Positions 15,984 through 24,503 of a stretch of 64,000 nt of DNA are shown piece by piece. The notes beneath the pieces were generated by a model. It saw only the letters and a list, made by a program, of their open reading frames with translations, did not search any database and was not told where the DNA came from. Each line of letters opens with the position of its first letter. The stretch's first letter is position 1. Position numbers and translations under genes: made by a program. The DNA is from Promicromonospora panici (GTDB taxonomy: Bacteria > Actinomycetota > Actinomycetes > Actinomycetales > Cellulomonadaceae). The stretch is from NCBI RefSeq assembly GCF_900608595.1, contig NZ_UWYY01000020.1, forward strand, positions 1-64,000, read 5' to 3'.

Positions 15984-16820
15984 ATGACGCGCAGCCTCGT
16001 CCTGACGGCGGACGACGCCGGTACCGATCCCGATGCCGACCGCGAGATCGCCGCACTGCTGGCCGGCTCGCCGCTGACAGCGGTTGGCGTGATCGCCGCG
16101 GATCCGGAGAACGGATCGGAGAACGGGCTGGGGAGCGCACCCGGCAACGGCCCGGAGAATCCCGGCGTGGCGCGGGCCGTGAAGCTCCTCGCCCAGGCGG
16201 CGCCCGACGTCGCACCGGGCGTGCACGTCGTGCTGCCGACGCCTGAGCCCGAAGGTGGCTTCGACGACGTCGTCGAACGGATCACCACGCAGGCGGACAC
16301 GCTGACGCGGGCCGCTGCCGCCGTCGGCCTGCCCGCGCCGGCCCGGATGGACTCCCACGAGGGCACGCTCTACGGGCTGCTCGGCCGCTCCTACCTGCCG
16401 GAGGCACTCGGGGTGTGCGCGCGACGGGGCATGGCGTTCCGCCTGCCGCGGGGTCTGGAGCTGTACGGGGACGACGACCCGCTGCTCGCCACGCCCGCGG
16501 TCCGGGCGCGGCATGCGAGCGCCGTCGCAGCCGCGGACGCCGCGGGCGTGCGGCTGCCACGGGTGATCGCCACCCGCCGGGGCGGCGACGCCGAGGCCCG
16601 GGACTACGCGACACTGCGGGACCACTACCTGCGCCTGCTCGAGCGACTGCCCGAGGGTGCGAGCGAGATCTTCCTGCACCCGGCGCCGGACACGGCGCGG
16701 CTCCGGGAGGCGTCGGCGGGGTGGTGGCGCAAGCGGACGTGGGAGCTGCGCCTGCTGGGCGACCCGGTTTTCATCCGGGAGATCGAGCGGCAGGGCATCG
16801 ACCTCGTCAGCAGCTGGTGA
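15984..16820 (+). CDS. ChbG/YdjC-like carbohydrate deacetylase
   Basis: The 278-residue protein shows the YdjC/ChbG fold elements: VLTADDAGTDPDADREIAAL at the N-terminus (Asp-Asp metal motif), PGVHVVLP, and RMDSHEGTLYGLLG, which carries the conserved His. A C-terminal EIFLHPAPDT fits the family's second His. Members remove acetyl groups from diacetylchitobiose or related oligosaccharides. The substrate here is not shown. An Asn/Gly-rich insertion of about 20 residues (near 55-75) is unusual. The transporter gene follows after 14 bases, suggesting sugar uptake coupled to deacetylation. Confidence 0.72.
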   Translation: MTRSLVLTADDAGTDPDADREIAALLAGSPLTAVGVIAADPENGSENGLGSAPGNGPENPGVARAVKLLAQAAPDVAPGVHVVLPTPEPEGGFDDVVERITTQADTLTRAAAAVGLPAPARMDSHEGTLYGLLGRSYLPEALGVCARRGMAFRLPRGLELYGDDDPLLATPAVRARHASAVAAADAAGVRLPRVIATRRGGDAEARDYATLRDHYLRLLERLPEGASEIFLHPAPDTARLREASAGWWRKRTWELRLLGDPVFIREIERQGIDLVSSW

Positions 16821-16834
16821 GTAGGGTCACGAGC

Positions 16835-18268
16835 GTGAACGCCGAGCGAGCGGCAACGGGCGGGCCGGAGAGCGGGCCCCTGGCAGGGTCGTCCGAAGGG
16901 GCAGGGTCGTCCGAAGGAGAGCCGCCCGAGGGACTTCCGCCGCGGGCCGGAACGTCGCCGCTGCGTTACGGCATCGGGATGTTCGGCACCTCGCTGCCGA
17001 TCAACCTCGTCAAGGGCTCAATGCTCTACGTGTACGTGGAGCTGCTCGGCCTGGACGCCGTCGTCTACGCGACGGTGTACGCGGTGTACGGGGTGCTCGA
17101 CGCGGTGGACAACCCCGTGTTCGGGCACCTGTCGGACCGCACGCGGTCGCGGTGGGGGCGGCGTCGGCCGTACCTGGTGACCGGTGCGCTGGTGCTGGCC
17201 GGCACGACGATCGCCCTGTTCTCCGTGCCAGGCCCGGTGGCGGAGTCGGCGGTGGGGCTGGCGGTGTGGTTCGCGGTCTTCGCGATCACCACCGAGATTG
17301 CCGACTCCTTGATCAACGCCAGCTACGGCGCGCTGCTGCCCGAGCTGTTCACCCACGAGAAGCGCCGGGCGACGGCGAACGCGGTGCGGCAGGGCGCGCA
17401 GCTGATCGCCCTGGTCATCGCGCTGGCGCTGACGCCGGTCCTGGCCCGCAACGTGCTGGGCACCGAGGGTTCGACGGTCGGTTACGGGCGCCTCGCGGTG
17501 ATCTTCGCGGTCGTGGCGGCGGCCGTGATCCTGTGGACGGCGTTCGGGGTGCGGGAGGACCCGGCCCTCGACGCGGAACCCAAGCCCCAGTTCTTCCGCT
17601 CGGTGGGGCAGATCCTGTCGACGCCGCAGTTCTGGACCGTCGGTGTTGTCAACGCCTGCTACGGCGCCGCGATGGCGCTGGTCCTGGGCGGCCTGCAGCT
17701 CTACGTGCACCACACGCTGGGCGGGACGGCGCTGGACGCCAGCATCCTGCAGCTCGTCGTGATCGTCGTCGCGATCGGGATGCTGAGCGTGTGGGCCGCC
17801 GTCGTGCGGCGCAAGGGTGCCGCCTGGACGTGGCGGCTCGCGCTACCGGTGGCGGCCGTCGGGTTCATCCCGATGTACTTCGCGACGGACCTGATCACGG
17901 GGATCTTCGCCGGGCTCGCGGTGGCCGTCGGGTACTCCGGCGTGCTCGCGACCAACGACCTCGTCATCGCGCGCGTGCTCGACGCCGACGCCGCCCGCCA
18001 CGGCACCCACCGCAGCGGCCTGTTCCTGGCGGCGTTCGGCGTGCTGGGCCGGCTCAACGCGCTGGTGACGGCCGGCGCGCTGGCATCCCTCGCCGTGTGG
18101 TTCGGCTACCGGAACGGCGCCGACCCCGGGCCCGATCCGGGGCAGGCGTTCCGCGTGTACCTCTCCCTCTACCCGTTCGCGCTGCTCCTGATCGGGACGA
18201 CGGTCTCGCGCTTCATCCGCCTGCCGGCCGCTCCGCAGGAGGCCGGCTCACAGGAGGCCGGCTCCTGA
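16835..18268 (+). CDS. GPH-type MFS sugar transporter
   Basis: The 477-residue protein has 12 predicted membrane helices after a 45-residue Gly/Ser/Glu-rich leader. GHLSDRTRSRWGRRRPYLV is the conserved loop between helices 2 and 3 of glycoside-pentoside-hexuronide transporters, and SYGALLPELFTHEKRRATAN fits the loop 4-5 region. It probably imports a sugar by cation symport. The GTG start is supported by TAGGGT at 16822-16827 seven bases upstream. In-frame duplications occur at both ends (GSSEG repeated, QEAGS repeated). Confidence 0.8.
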   Translation: MNAERAATGGPESGPLAGSSEGAGSSEGEPPEGLPPRAGTSPLRYGIGMFGTSLPINLVKGSMLYVYVELLGLDAVVYATVYAVYGVLDAVDNPVFGHLSDRTRSRWGRRRPYLVTGALVLAGTTIALFSVPGPVAESAVGLAVWFAVFAITTEIADSLINASYGALLPELFTHEKRRATANAVRQGAQLIALVIALALTPVLARNVLGTEGSTVGYGRLAVIFAVVAAAVILWTAFGVREDPALDAEPKPQFFRSVGQILSTPQFWTVGVVNACYGAAMALVLGGLQLYVHHTLGGTALDASILQLVVIVVAIGMLSVWAAVVRRKGAAWTWRLALPVAAVGFIPMYFATDLITGIFAGLAVAVGYSGVLATNDLVIARVLDADAARHGTHRSGLFLAAFGVLGRLNALVTAGALASLAVWFGYRNGADPGPDPGQAFRVYLSLYPFALLLIGTTVSRFIRLPAAPQEAGSQEAGS

Positions 18269-18518
18269 GCCGACGCCGGCGCCCACGGGCGGCGGTCATG
18301 CCTTCGTGAGGACGAAGAACAGGAAGCACAGAAACCCGGCTCAAGGATCTGCTGGAAGAGTTCGCCGCCCGCCCGGACGACCCTGCCGCGCCCGCCTGGT
18401 CGCTCTTCATGGTGGTGCACTCCGACCCGAACCGACCCTGACTGTGGCGTCCGGTACCCCGCCCAGGCCCAGCACGACACGCCGACCACCAGATGGCCGC
18501 AAGGTACGCCGGCAAGGG
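18269..18518. other. 250-base intergenic stretch, no supported gene
   Basis: Between the convergent transporter and PHP genes. One plus-strand frame (18308-18441) reads like a protein C-terminus (RLKDLLEEFAARPDDP) but has no start and lies after an in-frame stop. No hairpin with long arms is evident. Confidence 0.4.
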
Positions 18519-19835
18519 TCACACGCTGATGGCCAGCAGGGTTCGGTCGGGCGCCTCCAGCCGGTAAGGGCCGTGCTCGGGCGGGGCGACGAGGGTCACC
18601 CGGTCGCCGCGGATCCGCCGTCGGCGACCGGTGCCGCCTGATCGCGTCGACTCCTCAGCCGTGCGGTCGCCCGCCAGGCCCGTGCTGTCCACCAGGACCG
18701 TGCCGTCCGCGTCGATCGCTACCAGGTCCTCGCCCACGCGCACCAGTACCGGCTCGCCCGGCCCGGGGAACCGGCTGATGGCGGTCCGTCCATGTCGGAC
18801 GGCGTCGAGGATCGCCTCGGGCGTGCGGTCCTCGGCCGCGACCCAGGTGGTGGGCGTGCCGGGCGGATACCCCTGGTCGGGCGTGTGGAAGTCGCTGCCA
18901 CCGAGGAACACGGGGCGTTCGGTCGCGCCCGGCGCTCCCGCGGCGCCCGCGAGCGCCCGCAGGTAGGCCCAGGGACCCGTGGCCGTCAGGTCCAGGAACC
19001 AGGAGATGTGCCACAGCTCGAGGTAGCCGGTCCGCACCGGATACAGCCAGCCGCAGTCGTCCTGGACCGGGTGGTTCACGGACAGCAGCCCGCCCCGCTC
19101 CTCGACGTCGGACAGCCACTGCGCCGCCGGGCGCCGGAAGTCCACCCAGCCGATGTCGCCGAACGCGTTCGCGTGGCCCGCGTGGGTGGTCACCTCCTGC
19201 CCGGGCAGAAGGCACAGGTCGTAGGCGGCGCCGACGGCGGGCAGGTGCGGGTGGTGCGAGACGGTGTTGTGGTCCGTCACGGCCAGGAAGTCCAGGCCCC
19301 GGCCCGCCGCGGCGGCCGTGAGCTGGGCGATGCTCAGCGTCCCGTCCGAGTGCGTGGTGTGTGCGTGCAGGTCGCCTGCGTACCAGGTCAGGCCGTCGGG
19401 TGCGGGCAGGTCGCGCCCGAGCCGGGTCCTGCCCGGCGCGATGCCCGACGGCGGGGGCGGCGCCGGCGGTTCGTCCTCGACCTCGCCGGCATCCACCCCG
19501 GTGGAGACGGTGACGGTGACGTCGACCGGCTCGGCCGGCATCGCGTGCAGGCCGAGCACCACCGCCCACTGCCCGGCGACGAGCTCACCCGGCTCGTACC
19601 CGGGCGTGGCCGCGTCGGGTGCGATCACGAAGCGGGAGCGGGCGCCGCCCGACCAGCCGCGCCACCGCTCCGGGTCACGACAGCCCAGGTCGATGACGGC
19701 GGCGTCCTGGTTGTAGGCGAGGGTCACCTCCAAAGCCGGTGTGCCGCCGGCCGGCAGCTCGAACGGCACCTCGAGGTACCGGTTCTCGATCTGGTCGTCG
19801 ACGAACAGGCGCAGGCGGCGTTCCTCGCGGGTCAC
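18519..19835 (-). CDS. PHP-domain metal-dependent phosphohydrolase (CehA/McbA-like)
   Basis: The 438-residue protein has an N-terminal beta domain (about 1-150) and a PHP domain (about 150-340). The domain shows DLHAHTTHSDGTL (metal His pair), AVTDHNTVSHHPHL, GQEVTTHAGHANAF, NHPVQ and GGSDFH, the metal ligands of the family. CehA/McbA-type enzymes hydrolyse phosphate esters or carbamates; the real substrate is not given by sequence. The GTG start is chosen because TAGCCT on the minus strand (19847-19842) lies six bases upstream. Confidence 0.82.
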   Translation of the reverse strand: MTREERRLRLFVDDQIENRYLEVPFELPAGGTPALEVTLAYNQDAAVIDLGCRDPERWRGWSGGARSRFVIAPDAATPGYEPGELVAGQWAVVLGLHAMPAEPVDVTVTVSTGVDAGEVEDEPPAPPPPSGIAPGRTRLGRDLPAPDGLTWYAGDLHAHTTHSDGTLSIAQLTAAAAGRGLDFLAVTDHNTVSHHPHLPAVGAAYDLCLLPGQEVTTHAGHANAFGDIGWVDFRRPAAQWLSDVEERGGLLSVNHPVQDDCGWLYPVRTGYLELWHISWFLDLTATGPWAYLRALAGAAGAPGATERPVFLGGSDFHTPDQGYPPGTPTTWVAAEDRTPEAILDAVRHGRTAISRFPGPGEPVLVRVGEDLVAIDADGTVLVDSTGLAGDRTAEESTRSGGTGRRRRIRGDRVTLVAPPEHGPYRLEAPDRTLLAISV

Positions 19836-20013
19836 GCACCGAGGCTATCCCCGCCGCGGTCGTCCGGGTTGCACCACGGTCTTGTCCCAGGCAGGGTGCG
19901 GTGACCGCCCGGGACAGCCATCCGCCGCAGACGGCCCCGGTCTCGGGGCGGTAGTGCATCCGTCATTCGATTCTGCCGTCCGTCCGTGCCGACTTTCATC
20001 GCAAGGAGTTGCT

Positions 20014-20907
20014 GTGCACCGTTCCGAAGCCGTGTCCATCACGGAGGTCTCCGTGGCCGATGCGAAAGCCGGTCCTTACGGCATAGCCGCCGGGCCGGAC
20101 GGTGCCCTCTGGCTCACGCTCGCGCAGGGCGGCGGCATCGCGCGCCTCACCCTGGCCGGCGAGGTCACGGAGTACCCGCTGGATACGGTCGCATGCCTCC
20201 CCACGGTCATCACTCTCGGGTCCGACGGAGCGCTGTGGTTCAGCCGCTCCCAGGACCATCGGATCGGCCGCATCGTGCCCGACGGCACGGAGCAGGCCTT
20301 CCCCGTGCCGACGCCGAACAGCGGTCCGTACGGCATCACTCCGGGACCGGACGGCGCGATGTGGTTCACGGAGATGAACGCGGACCGGATCGGCCGCATC
20401 GGCGCCGACGGCCGGATCGCGGAGTTCGAGGTTCCCGTGGCCGGCGGCATGCCGTCGACGATCACCACGGGCCCGGACGGCGCGCTGTGGTTCACCCTCA
20501 ACCAGGCGAACGCGATCGGCCGCATCACCGTCCGAGGCGACGTCGCTATCCACCCGCTGCCCACCCCGGGCGCCGGACCTGTCGGCATCACCAGCGACGG
20601 CGCGGCCCTGTGGTTCGTCGAGATCGCGGCGGGGCAGGTCGGGCGGATCTCGGTCGACGGCGAGATCCAGGAGTTCGCGCTCCCGGACCGCACCGCCAAG
20701 CCTCACGCCATCGTCGCGGACGTCTCGGGCGGCTGCTGGTTCACCGAGTGGGGTGCCAACCGCATCGGCCACATCACGCCGGGCGGTGAGGTCACCGAGC
20801 ACGACCTGCCGACGCCGTCGTCCGAGCCTCACGGCCTCACGATCGGACCGGACGGCGCGGTGTGGGCCGCCCTGGAGATCGGCAAGGTCGCGCGCCTGGC
20901 ACGGTAG
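20014..20907 (+). CDS. virginiamycin B lyase-like beta-propeller (Vgb)
   Basis: The 297-residue protein consists of repeats of about 42 residues with GPDGALWFT and IGRI motifs, giving the seven-bladed propeller of the Vgb family, and its length matches. Vgb linearises type B streptogramins by an elimination reaction. The conserved late part reads CWFTEWGANRIGHI and PHAIVADV, matching family active-site regions as I remember them, but I cannot assign each catalytic residue by eye. A GTG with AAGGAG seven bases upstream sets the start. Environmental homologues may act on other cyclic esters. Confidence 0.75.
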   Translation: MHRSEAVSITEVSVADAKAGPYGIAAGPDGALWLTLAQGGGIARLTLAGEVTEYPLDTVACLPTVITLGSDGALWFSRSQDHRIGRIVPDGTEQAFPVPTPNSGPYGITPGPDGAMWFTEMNADRIGRIGADGRIAEFEVPVAGGMPSTITTGPDGALWFTLNQANAIGRITVRGDVAIHPLPTPGAGPVGITSDGAALWFVEIAAGQVGRISVDGEIQEFALPDRTAKPHAIVADVSGGCWFTEWGANRIGHITPGGEVTEHDLPTPSSEPHGLTIGPDGAVWAALEIGKVARLAR

Positions 20908-20920
20908 CCGGGCCCGGTGG

Positions 20921-21862
20921 TCAGCTGCGGTTCGTCGACGGTTCCGCAGCGGCCGGGGTGGTCGTCCCCGCGGCCTCCAGCGCTTCCCGCAGCCCGGCGG
21001 CCGTGCCCTCGGCCTGGGCCTGACCCGCGACGGCGGCGAGGCGCGCCCGCTCGGCCTCCGTCGCCTGGGTGCGGGCGGCCTCCAGCGCGCCGCGCGACGC
21101 GGAGAGCTCGCCCTCCAGCCGGGCCACCGACGCCTCCGCGGCAGCGCGAGCGGCCTCGGCGGTCGCGCGATCCCGGTGAGCCTGTGCGACGTCGCCCCGC
21201 GCCGCCTCGAGCGTGCCGCGCAGATCGGTCAGGGACTCCCGCAGCCCGACGGCGGCGCCCTCCGCCTGCGCGCCTGCCGCCTCGGCGTCGGACCGGGCGC
21301 GTTCGGCCGCCGCCGTCGCGGCTCGTTCCTGGGCGAGCTCGTCCCGCGCGGCGTCGAGCGCCTGTCGCGTCGCCGCGAGATCGCCCTCCAGCCGGGCCGC
21401 GGCCGCCGCCGTCGCCGCACGCTCCTTCTCCGCCGCGCCGCGCTCCTCCTCCGCCGAGCGCGCGTGCTCGCGCGCCGACTCCAGCACGGCACGGAACTGC
21501 GCCAGCTCGGTGTCGGCCTCGTCCACGCGGGCGGCAAGAGCATCCGCCTCGCCGACGACGGCGGCCAGTGCCTCGTCCGACGCCGCGGCCGCCGCCTCGT
21601 GCTCGGAGCGCGCGGCCTCGACCGCCGCGCGCCACAGCGCCTCGATGCCGCGCTCCGCCAGCGCGGCGACCACCGCCGGTAGGTCGGGGAGGGCCTGGCG
21701 TGCCTCGTTCTCGGCGGCCTTGGCGTCACGCCACTCCCGCAGGTACTTCGTCGCCGTGGCGTTGGAGCAGCCCGCGCGCTCGCGCACGTTGGTCACCGTG
21801 ACCGGCGCGCCCTCCGCTGTCAGGTCCTCGGCCGCCTGGAAGACCCGTTCCTTGTCCCGCAC
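20921..21862 (-). CDS. KfrA-like DNA-binding coiled-coil protein
   Basis: The 313-residue protein opens with a KfrA_N-type helix-turn-helix, VTVTNVRERAGCSNATATKYLREWRD (read in pieces: VTNVRERAGC, TKYLREWRD; about residues 20-47), followed by a continuous Ala/Glu/Arg-rich coiled coil to about 290. KfrA proteins are autorepressors from broad-host-range plasmids, proposed to bridge or organise plasmid DNA; chromosomal copies also exist. Triplet-repeat inverted repeats at 21902-21941 just upstream are likely its operator. It ends 13 bases from the Vgb gene, tail to tail. Confidence 0.72.
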   Translation of the reverse strand: MRDKERVFQAAEDLTAEGAPVTVTNVRERAGCSNATATKYLREWRDAKAAENEARQALPDLPAVVAALAERGIEALWRAAVEAARSEHEAAAAASDEALAAVVGEADALAARVDEADTELAQFRAVLESAREHARSAEEERGAAEKERAATAAAAARLEGDLAATRQALDAARDELAQERAATAAAERARSDAEAAGAQAEGAAVGLRESLTDLRGTLEAARGDVAQAHRDRATAEAARAAAEASVARLEGELSASRGALEAARTQATEAERARLAAVAGQAQAEGTAAGLREALEAAGTTTPAAAEPSTNRS

Positions 21863-21901
21863 GTCGTTCCCCGATCAGTTCGTCGTCCCGGTTTTGCCAC
21901 T

Positions 21902-21941
21902 CTCGTAGTAGTACGAGGAGGAGCACAATACTACTACTACT
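21902..21941 (-). promoter_or_regulatory. probable KfrA operator
   Basis: GTAGTAGTA (21905-21913) is inverted against a TAC triplet run (21929-21941), and CTCGTA/TACGAG (21902-21907, 21912-21917) adds a second small palindrome. The repeats lie 40-80 bases before the KfrA-like start and cover a possible -10 (TAGTAT on the minus strand). Autorepression through such repeats is known for KfrA. Confidence 0.5.
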
Positions 21942-21953
21942 TTGGTATCCACA

Positions 21954-21990
21954 AAGTGCGCACCCGCTTTCCTAAAGCGGGTGTGCACTT
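21954..21990. repeat. large hairpin, 17-base arms
   Basis: Arms 21954-21970 and 21974-21990 pair over 17 positions with one G:T wobble around a CCT loop. It contains CCCGCTTT and AAAGCGGG at its tip. There is no coding explanation. It could be a terminator, an origin-type structure or an RNA element. Confidence 0.8.
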
Positions 21991-22019
21991 GAAGTACAAC
22001 CGGCTAGTTCACGCCGATT

Positions 22020-22244
22020 GTGAACCCCCATGGACTGCGCGCAACGCGTCAACGGGAGCACATAGTGAGCGTCGAGTGCGCCGGGCGCGCCGCGCCCAGC
22101 ACAGGCGGCGGGGCCTGGCGGTCGAGATCGGCTGTGTCCGCGACGGCGTCGGCGACGAGGGAAGTGCGATCGCCCGGGAAAGCGGAACAAGCGCGGGTCT
22201 CTCGTGTGCCGGTTCCACGAGGTGACGTGCCGGAGAGCAGGTAA
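22020..22244 (+). CDS. possible small basic protein
   Basis: An open frame of 74 codons from GTG (alternative GTG at 22065) ends with its TAA on the first base of the terminator stem at 22244. The product is Arg/Ser/Ala-rich with no recognised family. Support is the start-to-terminator layout only, so this may be spurious. An 11-codon frame (22030-22065) abuts the alternative start. Confidence 0.2.
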   Translation: MNPHGLRATRQREHIVSVECAGRAAPSTGGGAWRSRSAVSATASATREVRSPGKAEQARVSRVPVPRGDVPESR

Positions 22245-22278
22245 CACCCTCTGATTGGCTGGTCAGAGGGTGTTTTTG
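22244..22278 (+). terminator. intrinsic terminator with T-tract
   Basis: ACACCCTCTGA (22244-22254) pairs perfectly with TCAGAGGGTGT (22263-22273) and runs into TTTTT. It is a textbook Rho-independent terminator, rare in this GC-rich window, and it has no confident gene upstream on the plus strand. Confidence 0.8.
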
Positions 22279-22453
22279 CGTCTCAGCGCGCCAGTTCACC
22301 CGGCCCGCGTGAGGAGGCCGGGTGAACTGGAGCGCGAGGGCTGGCGCGCGGTCGGGGGCGGCGTAGCGTGTGAGCCAGGTAACACGGTTCTGCTGTGCAG
22401 AAGCCAGGGGGAGTAACGCTCGTCTCGTTGCTGCCCCGAAGGGACCTGACCCC

Positions 22454-23155
22454 ATGGCACTCCTGAACGGCCGCCTGCCGGCGGCCAGCCTGACGCCCCT
22501 CGCATTCGCTCCAGGACACCGAGCACAGAAGGACGCCGCCCGTTCCCTGACCGCCCTGTCGGCCCGCTTCCGACGCGAGTTCCAACACGACATAGCGGTC
22601 ACCGATGCCTACCGGACCTTCGACCAACAGGTCGCCCTGAAGATCGCCAAGGGGTTCCTCGCCGCCGTGCCCGGCACGTCGAACCACGGTTGGGGCCTGG
22701 CCTTCGATCTCGGCGGGGGCATCAACGTGCGCACGTCCAAGGAGCACGAGTGGATGCAGCGTGAGGCGAAGCACTTCGGCCTCGACAACCCCAACTGGGC
22801 CACGTTCGGCGCCTCGGGCTTCCAGAAGGAGGAGCCGTGGCACTGGGAGCACGTCAGCAATTCGCGGGACGGTTCACGGGCCGTCGTCGAGCTGCAGAAC
22901 AAGCTCAGGAAAGCAGGATTCCTCAGGGGTGCGGCCGACGCGTACTGGGGTACCGACACGGAGAGGGCATGGGACGGGCTGATGAACAACATCCGCGCAA
23001 AGGAAGCCACCAAGGAACGCATCAAGTGGCTCCAGACCATCCTGGCCCGCTCGTACGTCGGGCGCCTGTACACCGACCGGATCGACGGGGTGTGGGGCGA
23101 CCACTCAAAAGCCGCGGCGGCCACCTTCCACACGCGGTTCTCGGGGGTGAAGTAG
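22454..23155 (+). CDS. M15 (VanY-like) peptidase with peptidoglycan-binding-like repeats, endolysin
   Basis: The 233-residue protein has an M15 zinc peptidase domain (about 25-140): TDAYRTFDQQ, SNHGWGLAFDL (His and Asp metal ligands) and PWHWEH. The rest carries two peptidoglycan-binding-type repeats, VVELQNKLRKAGFLRGAAD with DAYWGTDTERA, and RIKWLQTILA with DRIDGVWGDHSKA. It should cut D-Ala-linked cross-links of the cell wall. There is no signal peptide, so release would need a holin. A two-transmembrane protein follows two bases after the stop. This layout is typical of phage lysis cassettes. Confidence 0.85.
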   Translation: MALLNGRLPAASLTPLAFAPGHRAQKDAARSLTALSARFRREFQHDIAVTDAYRTFDQQVALKIAKGFLAAVPGTSNHGWGLAFDLGGGINVRTSKEHEWMQREAKHFGLDNPNWATFGASGFQKEEPWHWEHVSNSRDGSRAVVELQNKLRKAGFLRGAADAYWGTDTERAWDGLMNNIRAKEATKERIKWLQTILARSYVGRLYTDRIDGVWGDHSKAAAATFHTRFSGVK

Positions 23156-23157
23156 CC

Positions 23158-23478
23158 ATGACCGGGTCGGAGACGCTCCTGCCGCGCGCACGCACGGTCG
23201 CCTACTTCGCCGCCCTGGCCGCCGGCGTCGTGCTCACCTTTGGCTGGGGCCGCCTGGCTGACCGGGCCGGGAGCCGCGTCCTGGGCCGGATCGCCGGGGC
23301 GGTCTTGCTCGCCGCCGGCGTGGCCGGCGTAGCCGACCGTCCGACCCGCCCGGAGCCTGGCGCGTTCCAGGCGGGGGAGGCGGGTGGCGTCATGTTCGAC
23401 GAGGGCGACGCGCAGGCGGTACTGGCCGAGCTGGAAGGCCTCGAGGGCGACGACCTGCCCGAGCTGGAACGCCACTAG
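23158..23478 (+). CDS. holin-like small membrane protein
   Basis: The 106-residue protein has two hydrophobic helices (about 13-30, TVAYFAALAAGVVLTFGW, and 43-58, RIAGAVLLAAGVAGVA) and an acidic C-terminal tail ending DDLPELERH. It begins two bases after the endolysin stop, so the genes are coupled. Gene order and topology suggest a holin that would release the endolysin; the sequence alone does not identify a holin family. A bidirectional hairpin follows. Confidence 0.55.
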   Translation: MTGSETLLPRARTVAYFAALAAGVVLTFGWGRLADRAGSRVLGRIAGAVLLAAGVAGVADRPTRPEPGAFQAGEAGGVMFDEGDAQAVLAELEGLEGDDLPELERH

Positions 23479-23498
23479 CCAGGCTGGCAATGACAACC

Positions 23499-23545
23499 GG
23501 CGTCCGGCCGACAGCAAGGTCAGGGACCGCTGCCGGCCGGACGCC
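23499..23545. terminator. bidirectional hairpin after the lysis pair
   Basis: Arms 23499-23515 and 23529-23545 pair over 17 positions with one mismatch; the outer 12 bases are perfect. It lies between the convergent holin-like and hydrolase genes and ends six bases before the latter's stop. Confidence 0.6.
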
Positions 23546-23550
23546 CGGGC

Positions 23551-24273
23551 TCACCTCAGGTGCCGGCCGAAGAACCGGTCCCCGTCCTCCCGCTCGAACC
23601 ACGGCGTGCCGAGGTGTCCGCCGAGGTTGGCGTGCAGCGTCTTCTCCGTGCTGCCGAAGGCGTCGAACAAGTCGAGGGCCCGTTGGCGGGGGTTGCCCTC
23701 GTCGTCCCACTGCAGCAGGAGCAGCAGCGGGATGGCGACCTGCGGGGCCTGCTCGCGCTGGGCGCGGGGCACGTAGCCCCCGGCGAAGAAGCCCGCGGCC
23801 GCGATGCGCGGCTCGAGAGTCGCCAGCCGGATGCCGAGGGCCGTCCAGCCCGAGTACCCGACCGGGCCGCCGATCCCGGGCAGTGCGAGGAGCGCGTCCA
23901 GGGCGGTCCGCCAGTCCGGGGCCGCTTTCTCGACCAGCGGGCCGATGAAGGACTCGAAGACCTCATCGGCGGGGTCGCCGGCCTGCATGGCCCGGCGGAA
24001 GTCGGCGCGAGCCCGCTCCTCGTCGGCGGAGCGGGGCCGGTCACCGCACCCGCGGGCGTCGATGGAGGCCACCGCGTAGCCGGCCGCCGCGGACAGCCGG
24101 GCCCGCGCCACCAGCCGCGACGCGCTCTTGGGCAGGCCGTTGTTGTGGGCCATCAGGATCAGCGGGGCCGGTGCGGCCGACCCAGGCGTCCACAGGGTGC
24201 CGGGGATCTCGCCGAGGGTGAACTCGCGTTCGAGGACGCCGTCGTCGAGGCGCTGTTCAGAGATGAATCGCAT
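23551..24273 (-). CDS. alpha/beta hydrolase (dienelactone-hydrolase-like)
   Basis: The 240-residue protein has the alpha/beta-hydrolase order: an oxyanion-side LILMAHNNG, a nucleophile elbow GYSGWTALG, an acid region LLLQWDDEG and a late GGHLGTPW His. Length and layout fit small serine hydrolases related to dienelactone hydrolase; the substrate is unknown. The 230 bases between its start and the next gene hold no recognised gene apart from a 20-codon frame at 24354-24416 with a good ribosome-binding site, which I do not count as real. Confidence 0.75.
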   Translation of the reverse strand: MRFISEQRLDDGVLEREFTLGEIPGTLWTPGSAAPAPLILMAHNNGLPKSASRLVARARLSAAAGYAVASIDARGCGDRPRSADEERARADFRRAMQAGDPADEVFESFIGPLVEKAAPDWRTALDALLALPGIGGPVGYSGWTALGIRLATLEPRIAAAGFFAGGYVPRAQREQAPQVAIPLLLLLQWDDEGNPRQRALDLFDAFGSTEKTLHANLGGHLGTPWFEREDGDRFFGRHLR

Positions 24274-24503
24274 GGTCGTGCCTTTCGGGAGTGCGCATGT
24301 GCGGCGCTCCCGGACGACCTATCGCCCGACCATGACCCCGGAGGGGAGCACCCATGTCGATACTGCGTTCACGGGTACCACCTCCTCGTTCTCTTGCACG
24401 GCCTCCGGAAGGTTAACAGTGGCCGCGTGATCCGCGAACGGGTTTTACGGAGGGTCCGACGCGGCTCCTCGAACGGCGTCCCGAACGGTACACAGGGACG
24501 GCG

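Larger units (their letters stand above)
21863..22453. other. 591-base control region with hairpins, between the KfrA-like and endolysin genes
   Basis: From left to right it holds the KfrA operator candidate (21902-21941), a 17-base-arm hairpin (21954-21990), an inverted repeat GTTCAC/GTGAAC (22007-22012, 22020-22025), a possible small ORF ending at 22244, and a T-tailed terminator (22244-22278). The base composition is more AT-rich at 21926-21955 than nearly anywhere else in the window. No tRNA or rRNA could be folded here by eye. Confidence 0.6.

Noticed and set aside
18308..18441. C-terminus-like frame after the transporter
   Set aside because: No start codon, sits behind a stop and matches no family I can name; too weak for a pseudogene call.
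22160..22240. Possible tRNA or SRP RNA suggested by GGTTCCACG and GGAGAGCAGG words
   Set aside because: No seven-base acceptor stem, no standard T-arm and no conserved SRP loop could be formed.
24354..24416. 20-codon frame with a strong ribosome-binding site
   Set aside because: No gene follows in the same direction for 600 bases, so a leader peptide role is unlikely; the peptide has no diagnostic residue run.
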